From the NCBI GenBank assembly GCA_944325345.1, contig CALUZV010000004.1:1-64000 (forward strand): a stretch of DNA of 64,000 nt. Direction: 5' to 3'. This document shows positions 17,139 to 29,040 of this stretch, in pieces. A program made the position numbers and the translations under genes. The stretch's first letter is position 1; every line of letters begins with the position of its first letter. The notes beneath the pieces are model-generated. The model was not told where the DNA came from. It ran no database searches and saw only the letters and a program-made list of their open reading frames with translations. The stretch comes from an uncultured Parabacteroides sp. (lineage in GTDB: Bacteria; Bacteroidota; Bacteroidia; Bacteroidales; Tannerellaceae).

Positions 17139-17537
17139 CTAAATAAGAATTTTTCGTAAAACGTAAGTCCAATGGCCGGCACGTTTACGAAGGGAAGAAC
17201 ATTTTAGGGATTTGACAATCTGAGTAGATTCTGAAACCTTATGCAAGTTATTTTGTCGTTTCTGATAGGCTTCGCGGGTGAGCTGGAGAAAGGTTTTGAA
17301 GGCGCGATTGGCGTTGAATTGAGTGGTCTGGAATCGAAAATCGGTGTAAGGGGCGATGTCTTTCTGCTTGCCCAAGCTATAATCTGGCTTGTCCCATCCT
17401 TGCCCCTCTTCATCTTCTTGCAGGCATTCCTGATAGGCTTCTTGGCCTGAAAGGGCATCTTCCTCGTCCAAATCCTGCTGAATTCCAAAGAGGAAACAGA
17501 GTAAAACCGATAATATGACAACTACACTCTTATTCAT
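17139..17537 (-). CDS. Secreted hypothetical protein
   Basis: A 132-aa product with a signal peptide (MNKSVVVILSVLLCFLFG), an acidic stretch after it, and a basic C-terminus. No family is recognised. The ATG at 17537 is preferred to the GTG one codon upstream. An overlapping frame (17204-17521) has no signal peptide and is less likely. A promoter lies only about 7 bp before the start. Confidence 0.5.
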   Translation of the reverse strand: MNKSVVVILSVLLCFLFGIQQDLDEEDALSGQEAYQECLQEDEEGQGWDKPDYSLGKQKDIAPYTDFRFQTTQFNANRAFKTFLQLTREAYQKRQNNLHKVSESTQIVKSLKCSSLRKRAGHWTYVLRKILI

Positions 17538-17543
17538 CACGGC

Positions 17544-17552
17544 GCAAAAGTA
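17544..17552 (-). promoter_or_regulatory. -7 element of secreted hypothetical gene
   Basis: TACTTTTGC on the minus strand. Its closeness to the ATG implies an almost leaderless mRNA, or a true start codon further downstream. Confidence 0.5.
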
Positions 17553-17594
17553 GAAATCTTTTTCTAACGATGTACACTATGAGGGCACAAAAAT

Positions 17595-17650
17595 ATGCGG
17601 ATGATGCCAATTGCACAGAAATGTTCGCGCCATCTGCATCATCCGCGTTC
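17595..17650 (-). terminator. Putative terminator of GH2 gene
   Basis: GCGGATGAT (17597-17605) and ATCATCCGC (17638-17646) form a 9-bp stem; on the minus strand it is followed by ATATTTTTGTG. It sits about 20 bp after the beta-galactosidase stop. Confidence 0.55.
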
Positions 17651-17667
17651 TCAAAATCTATTTCGGC

Positions 17668-21003
<3,336 letters not shown>

Positions 21004-21060
21004 TTATTAAGATATTAATTGAGTGAATAATAAGTTTCGTATATCCGGCCGGACAACTAA

Positions 21061-21099
21061 ATCGCCGGTTGCCTTCAGCGAATGAAAGCAGCCGGCGAC
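21061..21099 (-). promoter_or_regulatory. Leader hairpin before beta-galactosidase
   Basis: TCGCCGG (21062-21068) pairs with CCGGCGA (21092-21098), and the inner bases GCCTTC/GAAAGC extend the stem. No T-run follows on the minus strand. It lies between the stop of a 25-aa leader ORF and the GH2 start. Confidence 0.55.
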
Positions 21100-21117
21100 T
21101 CAAAAAGCCATCCGCCA

Positions 21118-21195
21118 TTAACGGGCAGCATAGTAAGACATCATACTGCTGCAAATAGCAGCGACCACCAACAAGGTAAAACTTTTCTTTTTCAT
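21118..21195 (-). CDS. 25-aa leader peptide upstream of GH2
   Basis: The frame encodes MKKKSFTLLVVAAICSSMM followed by SYYAAR and a stop. It looks like a lone signal peptide: three lysines, a hydrophobic core, then small residues. It lies between a -7-like element and the beta-galactosidase gene, with a hairpin in between. It could be a translated regulatory leader, or a secreted micro-peptide. It has no known family that I can name. Confidence 0.4.
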   Translation of the reverse strand: MKKKSFTLLVVAAICSSMMSYYAAR

Positions 21196-21235
21196 GATAC
21201 AAGTGTTTTAAATGTGATTAATGTGATAATCGGAA

Positions 21236-21274
21236 GCGAAGGTAGAAAATATCTTTCAACTATTGTATCTTTGC
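21236..21274. promoter_or_regulatory. Divergent promoters: GH2 leader (-) and ABC-F (+)
   Basis: GCGAAGGTA at 21236-21244 is TACCTTCGC on the minus strand, a near match to TAnnTTTG for the leader-GH2 transcript. TATCTTTGC at 21266-21274 is an exact plus-strand match, 22 bp before the ABC-F start. The two face away from each other within 40 bp. Confidence 0.55.
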
Positions 21275-21296
21275 GCCCGAATTAACGCAAAAAGAT

Positions 21297-23234
21297 ATGA
21301 TTTCTGTAGATGGACTGACGGTAGAGTTCGGTGGTTTCACCCTTTTCGACAACATTTCTTTCGTGGTAAACAAAAAAGACCGCATCGCGCTGGTAGGAAA
21401 AAACGGGGCGGGCAAATCGACCCTCCTCAAGATTTTCGCCGGCCTGCAATCGCCTACGCGAGGCAGCATCAGCATTCCCAAGGATATTTCTATCGGCTAT
21501 TTGCCCCAACAAATGCAGCTGAAGGATTCGCGCACGGTCCGCGAAGAGGCGGAACTGGCTTTCGACCATATCCACGAAATGGAGCGCGACATCGAACGCC
21601 TCAACACCCAGCTCGCCGAGCGCACCGACTACGAATCGGAGGCTTACCAGAAACTTATCGACCAAGTTACCCATCTCACCGAGCGTTTCCAGATGATGGG
21701 CGGCAACAATTACCACGCCGAACTGGAGCGCACGCTTATCGGCCTCGGCTTCTCGCGCTCGGATTTCGGGCGGCAGACGTCGGAATTCAGCGGCGGCTGG
21801 CGTATGCGCATCGAGTTGGCGAAGTTGTTGCTCCGCCGGCCGGATGTCCTCTTGCTCGACGAGCCGACGAACCATCTCGACATCGAGTCTATCCAGTGGC
21901 TCGAGACGTTTATCGCGACGCGGGCGAATGCCGTCATCCTTGTCTCGCACGACCGCGCTTTCCTCGACAATACCACGACGCGGACCATCGAAATCGAGCT
22001 GGGGCGCATCTATGATTATAAGGTCAAGTATTCTGACTACGTCGTCCTCCGCAAGGAGCGCCGCGAACAGCAGCTCCGCGCCTACGAAAACCAGCAGAAG
22101 AAACTGGCAGACACCGAGGCCTTCATCGAGCGCTTCCGCTACAAGGCGACGAAGTCCACGCAAGTCCAGTCGCGCATCAAGCAGCTCGAGAAAATCGACC
22201 GCATCGAGGTGGACGAAATCGACACCGCCATGCTCAACCTCAAGTTCCCGCCTGCACCGCATTCCGGCTCTTATCCGGTCATCGCCGAAGAGGTGAGCAA
22301 GAGCTACGGCGACCATCTCATCTTCGAGCACGTGAACTTCACCATCCGCCGGGGCGAGAAGGTGGCCTTCGTGGGCAAGAACGGCGAAGGTAAATCTACG
22401 TTGGTGAAGTGTATCATGGGCGAGATTCCTTTCGAGGGCACGCTCAAGCTCGGCCACAACGTCAAGATTGGCTACTTTGCCCAGAACCAGGCGCAACTGC
22501 TCGACGACAACCTGACCGTCTTCGAGACGATCGACTACGTGGCCGAGGGCGACATCCGCACGAAAATCCGCGACATCCTCGGCGCCTTCATGTTCGGTGG
22601 CGAGGCGTCGGAGAAGAAGGTCCGTGTCCTCTCCGGCGGCGAGCGAAGCCGTCTGGCGATGATTCGCCTCTTGCTGGAGCCTGTCAATCTGCTGATTCTC
22701 GACGAGCCGACGAACCATCTCGACATGCGCTCGAAGGATGTGCTGAAGAACGCCCTCAAGGATTTCGATGGGACGGTCATCGTCGTCTCCCACGACCGCG
22801 AGTTCCTCGACGGGCTGGTCGAGAAGGTCTATGAGTTCGGCAACAAGCGGGTCGTCGAGCATCTCGGCGGCATCTACGACTTCCTTGAACGGAAAAAACT
22901 TGAGAACCTGCAGGAACTGGAGCGCACAGCCCCTGCCGCCTCTGCAACACCCGTCGAAGCGCAGCCCACGCAAAACAAACTTTCCTACGAGGCTCGCAAG
23001 GAGCGCAGCAAGGCATTGAAGAAGCTGGAGAAAGCCGTCGCCGAGGCGGAGCAGAAAGTCGCCGACCTCGAAAAGGCCGTTGCCGACCTCGAATCCCGTC
23101 TCGCCACACCTGAAGGTGCCGCCGATGCCTCGCTCTACACCCAATATTCTGACCTAAAGCAGCAACTTTCTGACACGATGGACCTTTGGACCGAGAAGAC
23201 GATGGAGTTGGAGGAGATGCAAGGGGAGAATTAA
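21297..23234 (+). CDS. ABC-F family ATPase
   Basis: A 645-aa cytosolic protein with two ABC modules and no membrane spans. Walker A is GKNGAGKS (34-41) in the first module and GKNGEGKST in the second. Signature motifs are FSGGWRMR and LSGGERSR, and both Walker B stretches read LLDEPTNHLD or ILDEPTNHLD. A charged linker (about residues 245-320) joins the modules and a coiled coil (about 560-640) ends the protein, as in Uup/YdiF-type members. ABC-F proteins act on ribosomes; some give antibiotic protection, but nothing here shows a resistance subtype. Confidence 0.92.
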   Translation: MISVDGLTVEFGGFTLFDNISFVVNKKDRIALVGKNGAGKSTLLKIFAGLQSPTRGSISIPKDISIGYLPQQMQLKDSRTVREEAELAFDHIHEMERDIERLNTQLAERTDYESEAYQKLIDQVTHLTERFQMMGGNNYHAELERTLIGLGFSRSDFGRQTSEFSGGWRMRIELAKLLLRRPDVLLLDEPTNHLDIESIQWLETFIATRANAVILVSHDRAFLDNTTTRTIEIELGRIYDYKVKYSDYVVLRKERREQQLRAYENQQKKLADTEAFIERFRYKATKSTQVQSRIKQLEKIDRIEVDEIDTAMLNLKFPPAPHSGSYPVIAEEVSKSYGDHLIFEHVNFTIRRGEKVAFVGKNGEGKSTLVKCIMGEIPFEGTLKLGHNVKIGYFAQNQAQLLDDNLTVFETIDYVAEGDIRTKIRDILGAFMFGGEASEKKVRVLSGGERSRLAMIRLLLEPVNLLILDEPTNHLDMRSKDVLKNALKDFDGTVIVVSHDREFLDGLVEKVYEFGNKRVVEHLGGIYDFLERKKLENLQELERTAPAASATPVEAQPTQNKLSYEARKERSKALKKLEKAVAEAEQKVADLEKAVADLESRLATPEGAADASLYTQYSDLKQQLSDTMDLWTEKTMELEEMQGEN

Positions 23235-23295
23235 GAGGTTAGACAAGATATCTCTCGGAAATTTGCCTGCTTTCAGGCCAGTTTCTGGGACTTTT

Positions 23296-23463
23296 CAGTT
23301 AATGAGTGTTATAGTCCCACGGACGGAAAGGATTACTCAGTTAATGAGCGTTAAAGGAATCCCAAGGGACAGCATTACTCAGTTAATGAGTGTTATAGTC
23401 CTTCCGCTGGAAAGCATTACTCAGTTAATGAGCGTTAAAGGAATCCCGGAGGACAGGGACTTT
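23296..23463. repeat. Array B: four 42-bp tandem repeats
   Basis: CAGTTAATGAG begins at 23296, 23338, 23380 and 23422, exactly 42 bp apart. Units 1 and 3 continue TGTTATAGTCC; units 2 and 4 continue CGTTAAAGGAATCCC, so there is also an 84-bp higher order. ACTCA...TGAGT forms a dyad at each junction. It lies between the convergent ABC-F and susD genes. Confidence 0.9.
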
Positions 23464-23535
23464 CACGGGATGATAAATGCTGACCCGTGGGGTTAAACCT
23501 CATGTTGGAGAGGGGGACCGTTAATCCCCATATAC

Positions 23536-23567
23536 AAAAAAGAATCGCACTCTCCCGAGCGCGATTC
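23536..23567 (-). terminator. Terminator of susC-susD operon
   Basis: GAATCGC and GCGATTC arms (23542-23548, 23561-23567) around a 12-nt loop are followed on the minus strand by six Ts. Confidence 0.85.
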
Positions 23568-23648
23568 TCCCTATTATTATATTATTCACCTATGACTGAA
23601 GACCGGGAATACCGCTCTTCTTATCAAAAAATTTAGATTAACTCGCTA

Positions 23649-25577
23649 TTAATAGCCTGGATTCTGTACTAATGCACTATTGCGATTTACTTCATCGCGA
23701 GTAATAGGTGCAAAATACATTTTATTATCCCATCTACGCGACTCACGAAAACTTAAATCCAGTACCGAATATGTGTAATCCCACTTGCTATCGTCATGAA
23801 TATACGGCTGTTCCGCAGTTTGGCCGGGTTTCAATCTTGCAACCACAACTATTCCTGTCGGTTCACGCATCACTTCCGGAGCTATCATCCAACGACGAAT
23901 ATCAAAGAAGCGAGACTCCTCATATGCTAATTCTGCACGACGTTGCTGACGTAAGAAATCACGCATATCGGACTGATTAAACGCTTTTCCTCGGATAGCC
24001 AATGTCGCACGAGTATCAGGCATACCAATTCGAGCACGAAGAGCATCAAGGTATGTTGCAGCTTCATCCAATTTATTCAATTCAATGGCGGCTTCAGCGG
24101 CAATCAGGTACATTTCAGCTAAACGAATCTGCGGATAAGTGGCCGTTTGGAAATTATGTTCTGATGCGTTCACAGACTCATCAATAAGTTTTCTTTCCAA
24201 ATATCCCGTATAAGACGCATTCCAGTCTTCAATAGAGGAACCTCGGCTATCCAAACCTGCTACACCTGTAAAGCTAACGCTTTCTGTAGCATTACCTTCC
24301 TGATCTGTTGCAGTTGCAACAGATACAGTTGTTCCGCTTGACAATTCATAATACCCCATTTGTAATGTACCAAGTGGAGTCGGATCAAATGCCGTAGCAT
24401 CAGAACCACGTGCACGTCCCCATTCTTGGCCATCACAACCTATAGTTGCGTAAAAACGAGGTTCGCGTCCATAATACGGATTTGCGGTAGCTTTATCACC
24501 CGGATTAATCAAACCTTCGTATAACGTACCGTCAGCCATTTCAAAAGACATTACCAAATCATTAGTCGGAGTTACACCACCCCAATTATGATAACCATTT
24601 GGTCCATGGCAAAGAGCTGCACGGTTACGTAAGACGTTATCATCATCCGTAACGTCTTTATTTGTAAACTGACGATACCAAATAGACTCGGAGTTATTGG
24701 TGATGGCGATTTCATGATACAAATCACCAATTTCCTCCGGAGTCCCAGCGTTACAATCTACCAATGTATAGTAGCCACTGTTGATAACATCTTTGGCTGC
24801 CTGCAAAGCCTGCTCGTAAAGAGCACGTTGGTCGCCGTTATACTGGTTACATTCCAACGTATTGACTGTGCGGTCGGCATAAAGCGGACTGGCAACATGA
24901 AGCATTACACGAGCCTTCAAAGCCATTGCAGCACCTTTTGTTACACGTCCAGCTTCTGCAGTTTCAGGCAACAGATTAATAGCTTGCTCCAAATCTGCCA
25001 AAATGAAATTTAAACAGTCAGCCATATTGCTTCGAGGCAATTGCAAAGAAGAAGCTTCTTCAATTGTATAAACCTTATCCACAATAGGAACACCGCCGAA
25101 GCCGCGAATCATATCTGTATAAAGGTAAGCACGAAGGAAATAAACTTCTCCTTTCATCACATTGGTATCATACCCAACTTTTGCTGGCACATTGTCAATG
25201 TTTGCCAAAATTGAATTGGCTTCATAGATACCTTGATATATTCTCTTCCAATAAAATGGGCATTTTGTATCATCATACCAACCCACATCACTAGGAGAAA
25301 TAGTCGCCTCATTCACAGCCTTGCAACCATAATCATGCGTGAAATAAGCATCATCGGAAACTCCCGTCGTGCTACTTTCTTCTGACCCATGACGGACAAA
25401 ACTATATACATCATTTACATAAGCTTGCACCAAACCAGCATCTGACCACACCATCGTTTCGTCGTACTGGTCTGTCGGCTGCAAGTCCATAAAGTCGGAA
25501 CAAGAGGTCAGCGACATAGTCGCCAAAAGTCCTGCCGTGGCAAGCGTCAAACACAAATGTTTCTTATATTTTTTCAT
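23649..25577 (-). CDS. SusD/RagB-family glycan-binding lipoprotein
   Basis: A 642-aa outer-membrane lipoprotein. The signal peptide ends in LTSC with Cys26 as the lipidated residue. Typical SusD segments are DFMDLQPTDQYDE after the lipobox, YFLRAYLYTDMIRGFGGVPIV (in part), and a C-terminal RRAELAYEESRFFDIRRW. With its SusC partner 12 bp upstream it captures oligosaccharides at the cell surface for TonB-dependent import. The glycan cannot be told; no glycosidase is inside this operon. The nearest are a GH51 gene upstream and GH2 genes elsewhere. Confidence 0.95.
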   Translation of the reverse strand: MKKYKKHLCLTLATAGLLATMSLTSCSDFMDLQPTDQYDETMVWSDAGLVQAYVNDVYSFVRHGSEESSTTGVSDDAYFTHDYGCKAVNEATISPSDVGWYDDTKCPFYWKRIYQGIYEANSILANIDNVPAKVGYDTNVMKGEVYFLRAYLYTDMIRGFGGVPIVDKVYTIEEASSLQLPRSNMADCLNFILADLEQAINLLPETAEAGRVTKGAAMALKARVMLHVASPLYADRTVNTLECNQYNGDQRALYEQALQAAKDVINSGYYTLVDCNAGTPEEIGDLYHEIAITNNSESIWYRQFTNKDVTDDDNVLRNRAALCHGPNGYHNWGGVTPTNDLVMSFEMADGTLYEGLINPGDKATANPYYGREPRFYATIGCDGQEWGRARGSDATAFDPTPLGTLQMGYYELSSGTTVSVATATDQEGNATESVSFTGVAGLDSRGSSIEDWNASYTGYLERKLIDESVNASEHNFQTATYPQIRLAEMYLIAAEAAIELNKLDEAATYLDALRARIGMPDTRATLAIRGKAFNQSDMRDFLRQQRRAELAYEESRFFDIRRWMIAPEVMREPTGIVVVARLKPGQTAEQPYIHDDSKWDYTYSVLDLSFRESRRWDNKMYFAPITRDEVNRNSALVQNPGY

Positions 25578-25589
25578 AACTCAAATCCT

Positions 25590-28500
25590 TTAGAAAGTTG
25601 CTTGTACACCAAAATTAAATACTCTACGAACCGGATATGAATTCAAATCTTCCGCACGGGCTTCCGGGTCAGCATCCTTCACACCATCAATCGTAAACAA
25701 GTTTGTACCGTTTGCATAAATACGGAGCTTACTCAAACCAGCCTTTTGCATCCAGTCTCCTGAGAAAGAATAACCAATTTCGAGGTTCTTTAAACGTAAA
25801 TAGTTCGCATTACGCAAGAAAATCGTACTATAATTATCAGGATTAGCCCAATATTCATTTTCTCGGTTATATGTACGCGGTCCGTTCTTTTCGGGGTTAT
25901 CTGCAGTCCAACGTTCATCATAGTAGCTCTTCAAGAAGTTACCAATTTCACCAGACCATGTCATGATATAAACCTGACCACCTGTTGCTCCTTGGAACAA
26001 AGCCATCAAGTCCCAACCACGCCAATTCAAGCCTAATGTCAAACCACCAACGAAACGAGGTTCATCTGTTTTGTCAGAACGTACCTTATCATCAGCTGTA
26101 ATACGTCCATCACCATTATAATCGACGAACTTCACATCACCAGGAACTGTAGATGTTTTCTTTCGGCCAGTCGTCTTATCTATAATAGGTTCTCCGTTTG
26201 CATCATATTCTTCACCCCAAGTCGGATATGAATTTATTTCATCCCAATCATTAAAGATTCCATCCGCAATGTAGTAAAGATTAGAACCTACCGGCATACC
26301 TGTTGATTGCTGGTAAGACGGAATACCCGGAGTTTCGTCCCAGTAGATAATCTTGTTCTTCGCGTAGGTCATGTTGAATGATGCATAGTAGCCGACTTCG
26401 CCCACTTGGTCGTTCCAGCTCAGCAACATTTCGAAACCACGGTTCTTCATCTCACCCAAGTTCTCTTTCGGCAACGTGATACCGGTGATTTCGGGCAGAG
26501 AAGCGTTACGGTTAATCAACATGTTCGTACGTTTGTGATAGAAAGCATCAGCTTCCAAGCTCAAGCGGTTCTGGAGGAACTTGAAGTCCAAACCGACGTC
26601 GTAAGTCGTACCAACTTCCCATGTAATATTGGGGTTCGGAGTACGAGTCAGATACAAACGCTGCGCTTCAGCAGTTCCAAAAGTGATACCCGGAGAACGG
26701 AATCCGTATGTTCCCAAATACTGAATAGAACGGTCGTAGTTGTTGTTGCTATCCAGCAAGGCATCGTTACCAGTCTGCGAAACAGAACCTCTCAGCTTGA
26801 AGTAATCAATAAACGAAAGGTTTTCTTTCCACCATGATTCCTCGGAAGCACGCCATGCAACAGAGACGCCGGGGAAGAAACCGTAGCGTTCACCCTTCGG
26901 GAAGCGGTAAGAACCATCGGCACGCCAAACGAACTCAATCAAATAGCGTTCCAAGTAGTTGTAGGATACACGGCCGAAGTAGTTCAGACGGGATTCGTTC
27001 CAAGAATAACCTTCCGTTACCTGATTGTTAGCGTTACCAAGGTTCAATTCCGGGTTTACATCGGTAAGGAAACCGGTACGTTTAGCACTTGTATATTCGT
27101 ACATCTTCTTCTGAGCCTCGACACCGACTGTTACACCGATAGTGTGGTCGCCGAAGGTACGGTTATAGTCAATCATGGCATTGGCCATCCAGTCGTTCTG
27201 CTGGGAAAGTTGGCGAGTAACTTCCGGAGCTGTCAGCCACTGTTCAGAACCTGACAAACCTGAAGAATCTTCATGTATTCCATCCCAAGTATAAAGGATA
27301 ATTGGCTTCTGGAGCAAACGACGGTTGTAGAAGTGCAAGTCGTAAGAGGCGTTACCACGCAAAGTCAAGCCTTCTACCCAAGGAATCTTCACCTCGGCCG
27401 AAACATTATTCTGTACATAGTAATTCTTCTGCTTGTCGAAACCGGCAGCATCGGTACAAGTTACGGCAGGGTTATCACCACGTTCGATAGCGGGACCAGC
27501 TTCGCCTGTCGGCCAGAATGCCGGAGAAGTCGGATAGCTTCGACGAGCACCATTGAAGATATCGCCTGCACTCTTGGCAGGATATTGGGTATATTCGAAA
27601 CGACCGGTCGTACCAAGAGTAAACTTCACGTACTTGCTCGGCTGGATGTCAAGGTTCGTACGGATGCTGTATTGGTCGTAACGGTTGGCAGAGTTCTTGT
27701 AAATACCATCTTCACCGTTAGCCGAAAGGTTCACATAATATTTCACTTTTTCAGAACCACCGCTGACACCCAAGTTCACACGGTACAAAGGAGAAGCGGG
27801 TTTCAAGATGGTATCAAACCAATCCGTATTCGGATGTCCCCACGGGTCGGAACCATCTTGGAAGAGACGTAAATCTTCCTCTGAATATGTTCCTGGGTTG
27901 ATTTCATTCAACATTGTTGCATATTCAAAAGCATTAGCCATTTCCGGAATGCGAGTTGCCTGCGAGAAACCGGCGCTGGCGTCGAAGGTTACGGTCGGCT
28001 TACCCTCCTTACCACGTTTTGTCGTAATCAAGATAACACCGTTGGCAGCACGCGCACCGTAGATGGCGGCGGAAGCGTCCTTCAACACAGACATAGATTC
28101 GATTTCATTCGGATTCAAGCGGTTCATACCACCATCACGGTCGGGCACACCATCGATTACAATCAACGGATCCTTACTACCGAGGGAGTTGGTACCACGG
28201 ATACGAATTGTCGTACCGCCACCACCCGGTTCGTCCGCCGTCTGGAAACCGATGACACCCGGCATACGGCCGACCATGGCGTTCGTCAAGTTCGACGTCG
28301 GCGACGCCTTCAACTCTTCACCGGAGACGCTGGCCACGGAGCCGGTAACGGTAACTTTCTTCTGCGTACCGTAACCAACGACCACGACTTCATCCAAACT
28401 TTCGGAATCTTCGCTCAAGGTAACACTAAACTGGGATTTGGAACCAACCGTGATGTTCTGAGTCTTATAACCGATATAGGAAATCTCCAGGACGGCATTG

Positions 28501-28775
28501 GCGGGAACCCCATCAATGACGAACTTACCATCCATATCGGTGATAGAACCCAGGGTGGTTCCCTTCACCAAGACATTGGCTCCGATAATCGGGATACCAG
28601 ATTGATCGACTACCGTACCATGCACGGTCTTAGCCTGCTGTGCCAAAGCGACAACCGGCTCTACAAGTTCTTCAGCGTTGACGCTAAGCGTCGAAAACGC
28701 CGGAAGCATGAGGCATAAGGCGGATAAACGCGCCACTTGCCCAATTGCTGACAAAGGTTGCGACTTGTTTTTCAT
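25590..28775 (-). CDS. SusC-family TonB-dependent transporter
   Basis: A 1061-aa outer-membrane protein. After the signal peptide comes a carboxypeptidase-like beta-sandwich (about residues 53-130, VHGTVVDQSGIPIIGANVLV). Next is the TonB-box region ending DEVVVVGYGTQKK, a plug domain with the SusC mark LKDASAAIYGARAANGVILI, and the beta-barrel to the end (YPVRRVFNFGVQATF). There is no N-terminal STN domain, so control by a FecR/ECF pair is not expected. No HTCS, SusR or sigma gene lies nearby. It forms the transport half of a SusCD pair. Confidence 0.96.
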   Translation of the reverse strand: MKNKSQPLSAIGQVARLSALCLMLPAFSTLSVNAEELVEPVVALAQQAKTVHGTVVDQSGIPIIGANVLVKGTTLGSITDMDGKFVIDGVPANAVLEISYIGYKTQNITVGSKSQFSVTLSEDSESLDEVVVVGYGTQKKVTVTGSVASVSGEELKASPTSNLTNAMVGRMPGVIGFQTADEPGGGGTTIRIRGTNSLGSKDPLIVIDGVPDRDGGMNRLNPNEIESMSVLKDASAAIYGARAANGVILITTKRGKEGKPTVTFDASAGFSQATRIPEMANAFEYATMLNEINPGTYSEEDLRLFQDGSDPWGHPNTDWFDTILKPASPLYRVNLGVSGGSEKVKYYVNLSANGEDGIYKNSANRYDQYSIRTNLDIQPSKYVKFTLGTTGRFEYTQYPAKSAGDIFNGARRSYPTSPAFWPTGEAGPAIERGDNPAVTCTDAAGFDKQKNYYVQNNVSAEVKIPWVEGLTLRGNASYDLHFYNRRLLQKPIILYTWDGIHEDSSGLSGSEQWLTAPEVTRQLSQQNDWMANAMIDYNRTFGDHTIGVTVGVEAQKKMYEYTSAKRTGFLTDVNPELNLGNANNQVTEGYSWNESRLNYFGRVSYNYLERYLIEFVWRADGSYRFPKGERYGFFPGVSVAWRASEESWWKENLSFIDYFKLRGSVSQTGNDALLDSNNNYDRSIQYLGTYGFRSPGITFGTAEAQRLYLTRTPNPNITWEVGTTYDVGLDFKFLQNRLSLEADAFYHKRTNMLINRNASLPEITGITLPKENLGEMKNRGFEMLLSWNDQVGEVGYYASFNMTYAKNKIIYWDETPGIPSYQQSTGMPVGSNLYYIADGIFNDWDEINSYPTWGEEYDANGEPIIDKTTGRKKTSTVPGDVKFVDYNGDGRITADDKVRSDKTDEPRFVGGLTLGLNWRGWDLMALFQGATGGQVYIMTWSGEIGNFLKSYYDERWTADNPEKNGPRTYNRENEYWANPDNYSTIFLRNANYLRLKNLEIGYSFSGDWMQKAGLSKLRIYANGTNLFTIDGVKDADPEARAEDLNSYPVRRVFNFGVQATF

Positions 28776-29040
28776 ACTAACACATTTATTAGAATAAGGA
28801 AAATAATTTCTCCAAACTTTAAATCAAACTTACTTTTTGCGCTACCAGTCCTTCACGGTATTGTCTGTTATGTTTTCATGATATTCTATTGACTAACAAT
28901 GAAGAAAGGTAACAATCTCACTCGTTTCTCGGCCTTTTCGCCTTAAAACAGTGGTAAAATTATACATATATTTTTAATCGGAAACATTTTTGCAATATGT
29001 TTTACAACATATTTTTGGAGAAAATTAGAAATACGTACTA
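28776..29040 (-). promoter_or_regulatory. susC upstream region
   Basis: This 265-bp AT-rich gap should hold the susC promoter. TACCTTTC on the minus strand (28904-28911) is the best -7 candidate and would give a leader of about 120 nt, usual for susC genes. An 18-bp imperfect palindrome ATATGTTTTACAACATAT (28995-29012) further upstream is a possible operator. No gene is seen. Confidence 0.35.

Noticed and set aside
21282..23144. 620-codon frame antisense to the ABC-F gene
   Set aside because: The sense strand has all ABC motifs; the antisense product is low-complexity Leu/Glu/Arg-rich shadow sequence.
23263..23496. 77-codon frame across array B as a gene
   Set aside because: It arises because 42 is a multiple of three; there is no domain, signal or promoter, and similar arrays with 40 or 41-bp steps are frameless.
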